A stretch of 12,295 bases of DNA. Origin: an uncultured Phycisphaerales bacterium. GTDB lineage: Bacteria > Planctomycetota > Phycisphaerae > Phycisphaerales > UBA1924. How positions within the stretch are numbered: position 1 is the stretch's first letter; each line of letters begins with the position of its first letter. The notes below the pieces were generated by a model. That model did no database searches, was not told the DNA's origin, and saw only the letters and a list, made by a program, of their open reading frames with translations. The position numbers were made by a program, and so were the translations under genes. Of the stretch, positions 6,518-12,025 are shown piece after piece. The stretch spans positions 1 to 12,295 of the forward strand of contig CALMQD010000590.1 of the NCBI GenBank assembly GCA_937871415.1, read 5' to 3'.

Positions 6518-7177
6518 ATGAAACGCCTTCCACCGTCCGCCCCGCACGGCCCGGCCGCCCCCCGGCTGGTCGCCCGCGCCGGACGACCGCGCCCCGCCTT
6601 CACCCTGCTGGAGATGCTCGCGACGGTCGTCGTGATGGGCATCGCCGCCGCCCTGCTCATCCCCGCGATGGGCGAGACCGGCATCCTTCGGGTGCAGGGC
6701 GCGCTCCGCATGGTCGTCTCCGACATGACCTTTGCCCAGAGCGACGCCGTGGCCTTCCAGGAACGACGCGCCCTGGTCTTCGACGTCGAGAACAACGCCT
6801 ACGCGATCGTCGCCGTCCCCGGCAACTCGATCGACGTCGACAACAACGTCCTCTACGACCCCACCAAGACCGACGGGCGGTACCTCGTCACGCTCAACGA
6901 CCCGCGTTTCGGCGGCGCGCGCATGACCAGCGCCAACTTCGATAACAACAACTTCATCATCTTCGACGCGCTCGGCGGCCCCGTCTCCGACCCCGGTTCG
7001 AACGAGCCCAGTTCCGGCGGGACCATCCGCCTCTCCGGCAACAACCAGTCCTTCCGCATCACCGTCGACGCTTTTACCGGTCGCATCCGCGTCGTCCGTG
7101 AGGCCGCCGGCTCCGGCGGCGGCGAGAGCGAAGGCGGCGCCGGCGGCGGCGGGGCCGTCGCGCTCACCCCGCCGTAA
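6518..7177 (+). CDS. GspH/FimT-like prepilin-type protein
   Basis: ATG at 6518 is chosen because GGGAG (6507-6511) precedes it by 6 bases; an in-frame GTG at 6500 has nothing comparable. The product is 219 residues. It has a long 27-residue basic, Pro/Ala-rich leader, then the prepilin signal FTLLEMLATVVVMGIAAALL with the conserved Glu at mature position 5; cleavage is expected after Ala27. The sequence after the helix (LRMVVSDMTFAQSDAVAFQE) resembles GspH/FimT minor pseudopilins, in which an Arg/Ser-rich helix is followed by beta strands. The C-terminus is Gly-rich (SGGGESEGGAGGGG), probably a flexible tail. Family role: minor subunit at or near the pseudopilus tip, started in the inner membrane. 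It ends in a double stop (TAATAA, 7175-7180), followed by a hairpin with TTTT at 7193-7211. Confidence 0.8.
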   Translation: MKRLPPSAPHGPAAPRLVARAGRPRPAFTLLEMLATVVVMGIAAALLIPAMGETGILRVQGALRMVVSDMTFAQSDAVAFQERRALVFDVENNAYAIVAVPGNSIDVDNNVLYDPTKTDGRYLVTLNDPRFGGARMTSANFDNNNFIIFDALGGPVSDPGSNEPSSGGTIRLSGNNQSFRITVDAFTGRIRVVREAAGSGGGESEGGAGGGGAVALTPP

Positions 7178-7192
7178 TAACCCGCACTCATC

Positions 7193-7211
7193 CGCGCGGC
7201 GCGCGCGTTTT
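7193..7211 (+). terminator. Short GC hairpin with TTTT after the GspH/FimT-like gene
   Basis: CGCGCG (7193-7198) pairs with CGCGCG (7202-7207) across GCG, and TTTT follows at 7208-7211. The stem is only six pairs in a low-complexity CG run, so it is a weak or partial terminator at best. Confidence 0.4.
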
Positions 7212-7251
7212 CGCCTTGCACGACACCGACCTGGGTTGCACACTTCGGGCG

Positions 7252-7563
7252 ATGAGCCGCGACGAATCACCCCACGCCGTGCCGACCAGCGAGACTCTCG
7301 CCGCCGACGAGCACGCACCGCTTCCTTCACGCGTCCGCCGATTCCGCGGGCACGTGCGCATCACCGGCTTCGGGCTCTGCGTGCTCGCCCTGGGCCTGCT
7401 CATCTGGGCCCGGCTGATGCTCGTGACCAACCACCCGCGCATCGCCGTCGCAGAACCGGCGCACCCGCTGGTCGTCTCGCACGAGCGGCCCGCACGCTCG
7501 GCGCCGATGCTGCCCGACCAGGAGCCGCAGCCGCACCCCACGGCCATGGCCGATCAGAACTGA
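7252..7563 (+). CDS. Small single-helix membrane protein, function unknown
   Basis: The ATG at 7252 gives 103 residues. A TTG at 7216 would add 12 residues, but neither start has a good Shine-Dalgarno, so the start is uncertain. The N-terminal 36 residues are polar and end in the basic patch RVRRFRGHVR. One membrane helix follows at about 37-58 (ITGFGLCVLALGLLIWARLM), and then a Pro/His-rich tail of about 45 residues. The basic patch before the helix predicts an N-in, C-out topology. No family is recognised. It sits between the minor prepilin and the secretin and ends just before a strong terminator, so it is probably an inner-membrane accessory of the same machine. Codon choice matches the neighbours, which supports it being a real gene. 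Confidence 0.6.
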   Translation: MSRDESPHAVPTSETLAADEHAPLPSRVRRFRGHVRITGFGLCVLALGLLIWARLMLVTNHPRIAVAEPAHPLVVSHERPARSAPMLPDQEPQPHPTAMADQN

Positions 7564-7894
7564 TCGCCGCGGTCTCTCGACGCCAATCCGAAGCACCGTC
7601 ACGAGCGCCCCGCCTTTGCGGGGCCTCTTTGTTTTTGCATCGGATAACGCCGCGTCCATGCTGGCCACGCCAGGCCGAGGTTTGCCCTCTCGGCACGCCC
7701 GACAGAGGGGGTAAGGCTGGACCAGATTCCGCGCGATCTTCCCCGCGCCGCAAGTTGCCCAAAGTCCCGACCCGTGATGGACGACGAACCGATGCCGCGG
7801 CATGGGTTTGCCCGCGGCGGAGGCAAACAAGGCCAAGAGGCGCAGGCCGAGCTCGAGGAGCTGTTCTGCCGCGCACTCGCTTTCGGAGAGTCCC
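7564..7894 (+). other. Intergenic region and secretin leader
   Basis: No gene is seen here. The first part holds the strong terminator at 7607-7637. The rest, about 255 bases, is the presumed promoter and leader region of the secretin gene. It has overlapping hairpins (GCCGAG/CTCGGC at 7674-7679 and 7689-7694; CCCTCT/AGAGGG at 7685-7690 and 7704-7709) and a perfect 7-pair hairpin GTTTGCC/GGCAAAC (7806-7812 and 7822-7828). No known riboswitch consensus and no clear -35/-10 pair were recognised. Confidence 0.5.
7607..7637 (+). terminator. Rho-independent terminator before the secretin gene
   Basis: GCCCCGC (7607-7613) pairs perfectly with GCGGGGC (7618-7624), loop CTTT, followed by CTCTTTGTTTTTG (7625-7637). 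This is a textbook terminator shape, 44 bases after the stop of the small membrane protein. It indicates that the secretin gene downstream starts a new transcription unit. Confidence 0.85.
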
Positions 7895-10273
7895 ATGTCG
7901 AGTTCTCGTCGGCCCGTTCGTATCGCACCCCGCGACCTGGTCAGCATCTGCGGCAAGGCGCCGGCGTGCCTGGCCGCCTCGCTGGTCGGACTGCTCACCC
8001 CCGCCGCCTTGTGGGCACAGCCCGCCATGGACGCGCCCCCGCCCGCGGCTCAGCCCGCGCCGGCTCGCGACCCCATGAAGCCGGGCAAGGACAGCGCCGA
8101 CAAGCCCGTCGTCAAGGTCAGCGAGCACAACACCGTCGACCTCCACGTCAAGGACGAGGACCTGGCCAACGTCCTGCAGCTGCTCTCCATGCAGACGCAG
8201 AAGAACATCATCGCCAGCAAGAACGTCTCGGCGCGCGTCACCGCCACGCTCTACGGCGTGACCTTCTACGAGGCCCTCGACGCCATCCTCCACGTCAACG
8301 GCTTCGGCTACCTCGAGAAGGGCAACTTCATCTACGTCTACACCAACGAAGAGCTCAAGCAGATCGAGGCCGCGCTCAAGAAGCGCGTCGCCAAGGTCAT
8401 CCGCCTCAACTACCTCAACGCCACCGACGCCAAGAACTTCGCCGAGCCCCTGCTCTCGAAGGACGGCGGCCAGATCCAGACCGCCGAGAAGACCGCCAAC
8501 TTCGCCATCCCCGACAAGAGCCCCACCGGCAAGGACGACTTCGCCCACACCGCCACCATCGTCGTCATCGACTACGAGGAGAACATCGCCGCCATCGAGG
8601 AGATGATCCGCCAGATCGACACCCGCCCCTCGCAGGTGCTCATCGAGGCCACCATCCTCCAGACCTCCCTCACCGAAGAGAACGCCTTCGGCATCGACTT
8701 CTCCGTCATCGGCGACCTCAAGTTCACCGACTTCATCAACATCGGCGGGCCCCTGGGCGCCGCCAACGGCCTGATCAAGGGCGGCACCGGCAGCTCCACC
8801 GGCGGCCTCTCGCCCTCGGACAACCAGGGCACCGCCGTCGTTTCCTCCCCCGGCAACACCGCCGGCAAGGGCACCTTCAAGGCCGGCGTCGTTGCCGGCG
8901 ACCTCTCGATCTTCCTCAAGACCCTCGACGAGGTCACCGACTCGATCATCCTGTCCAACCCCAAGATCCTCACCCTCAACCGCCAGCCCGCCCGCGTCCT
9001 GGTCGGTACCCGCGTCGGCTACCTCAGCACCACCAGCACCGACACCAGCACGACCCAGACCGTCGAGTTCCTCGACACCGGTACCCAGCTCTACTTCCGC
9101 CCCTTCGTCTCCTCCGACGGCGACATCCGCATGGAGCTCAAGCCGCAGGTCTCGTCTGCTGAGATCCGCACCGTCACCGACTCCAACGGCGCCGCCGTCA
9201 CGATCCCCGACGAGATCACCCAGGAACTCGTCACGAACGTGAACGTCCGCGACGGCCAGACGATCGTCCTCGGCGGCCTGTTCACCGACAACCAGACGTT
9301 CACCCGCCGCCAGGTCCCCTTCCTCGGCGATATCCCCGTCATCGGCGCTGCGTTCCGCGGCAACGACGACAAGACCGACCGCTCCGAGATCATCTTCCTC
9401 GTCACCCCGACGATCGTGACCGACCAGGCCATCGCCTCTGCCGCCGAGAAGGCCCAGAGCGACATGGAGCGTCTGCGGGCCGGTTCGCGTCAGGGCCTGC
9501 TCCCCTGGAGCCGCGAGAAGATGACCGGCCAGCTCAACGTCGAGGCCGAGAAACTCGCCCGCGAGGGCCAGTACGACAAGGCGCTGTGGCTCGTGCAGCG
9601 CTCGCTCTCGCTCAACCCGCGCCAGCCCGAGGTCTACCGCCTCCGCGAGCGGATCACCGGCGAGCGCGAGATGTGGAACGACCCCAGCCGCATGGAGAAC
9701 TACTTCCACGACGACGCGACCAAGCGTCTGGGCGGCGTGCAGACGCAGGACCCGGCGCCCAAGCACCGCACCCCGTGGGGCTCGGTCGACCAGCCGCGTG
9801 AACGCACCAAGAACCCCGGCAGCGTCTCGTTCAACTACTCCAACAACGACCCGGTGGCGCAGGCGATGCTCACCAGCAACGCCCGCGACCTGCAGAACAA
9901 GATGAACGTCTCGCCGAACCCGACGCCGACCCCGGCGACGGACTCGACGAACACCGCGCCGGCGAACCCGGCGCCGACCGCGGAGAACTCGACGAACTCG
10001 AGCGAGCAGGCCGCCGCGCCCGCTCAGCCGCAGACCGGCATCAAGGGCAAGCTCGTCGAGCGTCCGAACAATCAGCTCGCCAACAACAACAACAACAATG
10101 CGTCCGCGAGCAACGACTCCGCCGTGAGTGTCACGAGCCTCGACGCCAAGTACGACCCGCGCCCCGTGCAGAACACCCTCGCCGAAGTCCGCACCTACAT
10201 CGGTGTCTGGATGTCGGAGAACGGCGCTACGGCGAGAACAGCGGCTGGGAGGCCCTCACCAGCACCGGTCTGA
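7895..10273 (+). CDS. Secretin (GspD/PilQ family) with TPR-like and pilin-like C-terminal extension, frame-disrupted
   Basis: ATG at 7895 follows GGAG (7885-7888) with a 6-base spacer; an in-frame ATG at 7802 lacks one and would hide the signal peptide. The 792 residues contain a signal peptide (1-41, cleavage after ALWA), an N0/STN-like domain (about 80-150, VDLHVKDEDLANVLQLLSMQ), an N1-like ring domain (165-242) and the secretin core (245-509). The core carries the diagnostic VNVRDGQTIVLGGLF and QVPFLGDIPVIGAAF near 449-487. Residues 550-590 look like a TPR unit (AEKLAREGQYDKALWLVQRS). A long Asn/Pro/Thr/Ala linker (about 600-750) includes a run of seven Asn. From about 750 the sequence LAEVRTYIGVWMSENG matches the pseudopilin at 5529, then the frame is lost: the last 15 residues are unrelated and end at TGA 10271-10273. 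Role: multimeric outer-membrane channel. If the lost base is restored the protein would be about 895 residues, continuing to 10581. Confidence 0.9.
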   Translation: MSSSRRPVRIAPRDLVSICGKAPACLAASLVGLLTPAALWAQPAMDAPPPAAQPAPARDPMKPGKDSADKPVVKVSEHNTVDLHVKDEDLANVLQLLSMQTQKNIIASKNVSARVTATLYGVTFYEALDAILHVNGFGYLEKGNFIYVYTNEELKQIEAALKKRVAKVIRLNYLNATDAKNFAEPLLSKDGGQIQTAEKTANFAIPDKSPTGKDDFAHTATIVVIDYEENIAAIEEMIRQIDTRPSQVLIEATILQTSLTEENAFGIDFSVIGDLKFTDFINIGGPLGAANGLIKGGTGSSTGGLSPSDNQGTAVVSSPGNTAGKGTFKAGVVAGDLSIFLKTLDEVTDSIILSNPKILTLNRQPARVLVGTRVGYLSTTSTDTSTTQTVEFLDTGTQLYFRPFVSSDGDIRMELKPQVSSAEIRTVTDSNGAAVTIPDEITQELVTNVNVRDGQTIVLGGLFTDNQTFTRRQVPFLGDIPVIGAAFRGNDDKTDRSEIIFLVTPTIVTDQAIASAAEKAQSDMERLRAGSRQGLLPWSREKMTGQLNVEAEKLAREGQYDKALWLVQRSLSLNPRQPEVYRLRERITGEREMWNDPSRMENYFHDDATKRLGGVQTQDPAPKHRTPWGSVDQPRERTKNPGSVSFNYSNNDPVAQAMLTSNARDLQNKMNVSPNPTPTPATDSTNTAPANPAPTAENSTNSSEQAAAPAQPQTGIKGKLVERPNNQLANNNNNNASASNDSAVSVTSLDAKYDPRPVQNTLAEVRTYIGVWMSENGATARTAAGRPSPAPV
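10081..10098 (+). repeat. CAA trinucleotide repeat in the secretin linker
   Basis: Six tandem CAA units encode most of the Asn run in the linker. A triplet repeat changes length without shifting the frame, so it would alter linker length and not switch the gene off. It is the only simple-sequence repeat of note in the cluster. Confidence 0.7.
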
Positions 10274-10581
10274 TGCCGGAAGCCCCCCGCAACACCTACA
10301 TCGACGGCCCGAACGCCGCCAAGGTCGTCGTCGGCTTCAAGCCCGACGAGAAGGTCCACAGCGACTACGGCTGGATCTTCAACCCCGAGACCGGCCAGAT
10401 CTGGGCCTCGGGCTTCGACACGAGCGACAACCCGCTCCCCAAGGCCGCGCCCAGCGCGGTCCAGAACGCCTCGAACGGCAACAACCCCGCCGCGTCGCCC
10501 GCCGCTCCGGCGTCGACGACCCCGGCGAACAACCAGCCCGGCCAGTCCAGCGCCAACGCGGAACCGAGCCAGGGCGAGTAA
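10273..10581 (+). CDS. Pilin-like C-terminal domain fragment, probably the displaced end of the secretin
   Basis: Read on its own, this ORF has 102 residues from an ATG that overlaps the secretin stop (TGATG, 10271-10275), and it ends with TAA. It has no Shine-Dalgarno of its own, no signal peptide and no prepilin signal. Residues 31-56 (SDYGWIFNPETGQIWASGFD and on to NPLP) match the C-terminus of the pseudopilin at 5529-5975 at about 16 of 26 positions. Related sequence continues upstream of the ATG in the same frame from about 10225 (RYGENSGWEALTSTGL), so the ATG is probably not the true beginning. The final 45 residues are an Ala/Pro/Asn-rich tail. Best explanation: the C-terminal end of the secretin, separated by a one-base frame change near 10220-10230. 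The alternative is a small protein made by translational coupling across TGATG. Confidence 0.7.
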   Translation: MPEAPRNTYIDGPNAAKVVVGFKPDEKVHSDYGWIFNPETGQIWASGFDTSDNPLPKAAPSAVQNASNGNNPAASPAAPASTTPANNQPGQSSANAEPSQGE

Positions 10582-10609
10582 TCGGACCCTCCGATTGTGC
10601 CGATGTTCT

Positions 10610-10647
10610 CGGGCGGGTGCGCTAGCCGCGCATCCGCCCGCTTTCTT
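10610..10647 (+). terminator. Terminator or attenuator between secretin tail and TPR lipoprotein
   Basis: A 12-pair stem (10610-10621 with 10629-10640, one G-T wobble, loop CTAGCCG) is followed by CTTTCTT (10641-10647). The Shine-Dalgarno GGAG of the next gene (10648-10651) begins straight after the tail. It is so close to the next gene that it would act as a partial terminator or attenuator, or as an mRNA stability element, and may set the secretin to lipoprotein ratio. Confidence 0.6.
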
Positions 10648-10660
10648 GGAGTACCGAATC

Positions 10661-11947
10661 ATGAACCAGCGCTTCCCCGTCCGTTCCGTCCTCGCCGTCG
10701 CCCTCGTCGCCGCCGCCGGCTCGCTCGCCTCGTGCGGCGGGTCCCAGCGGCACGGCAACTACACCAAGGAGGGCGTGAGCAAGGCGCAGGAGCGTCTCGC
10801 CCAGCTCAAGAGCGGCACCGAGTGGCAGATGGCCCAGCAGCAGTACCTCGCCGGCGACGTCGACAAGGCGCTCAAGACCATCGACAAGTCGCTCACGCTC
10901 AACCCCAAGGTCCCCAAGTCCCACGTCCTGCGCGGGCGAATCCTCATCGAGAAGGGTGAGATCGAGCACGCCAAGGACGCCTTCGAGACCGCCCTCTCGC
11001 TCGAGCCCGACAACGTCGAGGCCCACTACTTCCTCGGCATCGTCCACGAACGCTTCAGCATGGACGACAAGGCCCTCGCCTACTACCAGCGCGCCTCCGA
11101 ACTCGAGCCCAGCAACCCGCAGTACGTCCTCGCCTCCGCCGAGATGCTCGTGAACCTCGGCCGCATCGATGACGCCGAGCAACTCCTGCTCTCCCGCAAG
11201 GAGTCCTTCGGCTACAGCGCCGCCATCCGTCAGACCCTGGGCCACATCGCCGTCCTTCGCGGCCAGCACGTCAAGGCCGCCGAGTACTTCAACGACGCCC
11301 TCCTGCTCGCCTCCGACGACCCCGCGATCCTCGAGGACCTCGCCCGCTCGCAGATCGCCTGCGGCCGCTTCGGCGACGCCGAGTTCAACCTCCAGCGACT
11401 GCTCCGCATGGACGGCCAGCAGGACCGCCGCGACCTGCAGATGCTCCGCGCCAGGTGCCTCCTCGCCACCGACCGGCCCGTCGAGGCGCGCTCGCTCATG
11501 CAGACCGTCATCAACTCACCCGACGGCGGCGCCGACGCCCAGGCCTGGGTCGAGCTCGGCAATGCCGCGCTCGTCCTCAAGGACCGCGGCAACCTGCGCC
11601 TGGCCGGCGCGCGCGTCACGGCCCTCGCCCCCGAACGCTTCGAGGGGCACCTCTTCCGCGCCTCCTACCTGAACCTCGAGAGCCAGAAGAACGAGGCGCT
11701 CGTCGCCGCCGACAACGCCATCGCCCGGTGCGGCGGCAACACGGCCCCCTACCTCCTCCGCGCCTCCATCCTCAACGACATGGGCAAGCACGAGGAGGCC
11801 CGCCAGACCCTCGCCGCGGCCCTCGAGGTCGCCCCCAACGACCGCGCCGTCATCGCCTTCCAGAACTTCATCGACGCGAACCCGTCTACGACCGGCACGC
11901 CGGCCACGCCGGCTATCACGGGCGTCGAGACCGAATCGAACCCGTAA
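10661..11947 (+). CDS. TPR-repeat lipoprotein, possible secretin pilotin (PilF/PilW-like)
   Basis: ATG at 10661 follows GGAG (10648-10651) with a 9-base gap; in-frame upstream codons overlap the hairpin and lack a signal peptide. The 428-residue product has a lipoprotein signal with lipobox L22-A-S-C25, so Cys25 would be lipidated. Gly at +2 does not predict inner-membrane retention by the enterobacterial rule. About eight TPR-type helix pairs follow (about 55-410), for example YLAGDVDKALKTIDKSLTLN, AHYFLGIVHERFSMDDKALA and PYLLRASILNDMGKHEEARQ. The C-terminal 20 residues are a Thr/Pro/Ala tail. Family knowledge: PilF/PilW are TPR lipoproteins that help PilQ secretin localise and multimerise; they are shorter (about 250 residues, six TPRs). 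Position directly after a secretin supports that role here, but a general scaffold lipoprotein is also possible. Shared shape with the TPR-like unit inside the secretin is noted. Confidence 0.8.
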   Translation: MNQRFPVRSVLAVALVAAAGSLASCGGSQRHGNYTKEGVSKAQERLAQLKSGTEWQMAQQQYLAGDVDKALKTIDKSLTLNPKVPKSHVLRGRILIEKGEIEHAKDAFETALSLEPDNVEAHYFLGIVHERFSMDDKALAYYQRASELEPSNPQYVLASAEMLVNLGRIDDAEQLLLSRKESFGYSAAIRQTLGHIAVLRGQHVKAAEYFNDALLLASDDPAILEDLARSQIACGRFGDAEFNLQRLLRMDGQQDRRDLQMLRARCLLATDRPVEARSLMQTVINSPDGGADAQAWVELGNAALVLKDRGNLRLAGARVTALAPERFEGHLFRASYLNLESQKNEALVAADNAIARCGGNTAPYLLRASILNDMGKHEEARQTLAAALEVAPNDRAVIAFQNFIDANPSTTGTPATPAITGVETESNP

Positions 11948-11976
11948 TCGCACGTTCGAGACATCGACGGGCAAAC

Positions 11977-12025
11977 CAATCCGTACGCCCCGCGCTCTCA
12001 GGCACGGACGTACGGATTGTTTTTT
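11977..12025. terminator. Bidirectional terminator overlapping the end of the hydrolase gene
   Basis: CAATCCGTACG (11977-11987) is the perfect reverse complement of CGTACGGATTG (12009-12019), giving an 11-pair stem with a 21-base loop. On the + strand TTTTTT (12020-12025) follows and ends the TPR-lipoprotein transcript. On the - strand the tail is the short GGTTTG. The right arm lies inside the hydrolase coding region and encodes its Asn-Pro-Tyr-Val near the C-terminus. Confidence 0.75.

Noticed and set aside
7640-7894. Cyclic-di-GMP or other known riboswitch before the secretin
   Set aside because: Hairpins exist, but none of the conserved core sequences that I know for these riboswitch classes could be found.
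7400-9766. Very long open frame of 788 codons on the - strand opposite the secretin
   Set aside because: The sequence is a repetitive Gly/Val/Asp/Glu-rich product of reading GC-rich codons backwards. It has no recognisable domain and runs through the strong terminator and the secretin signatures on the other strand.
10200-10240. Programmed -1 ribosomal frameshift in the secretin
   Set aside because: No X-XXY-YYZ slippery heptamer or A/T-rich slip site is present at the junction. Slippage at the ACGGCG repeat or a sequencing error is simpler.
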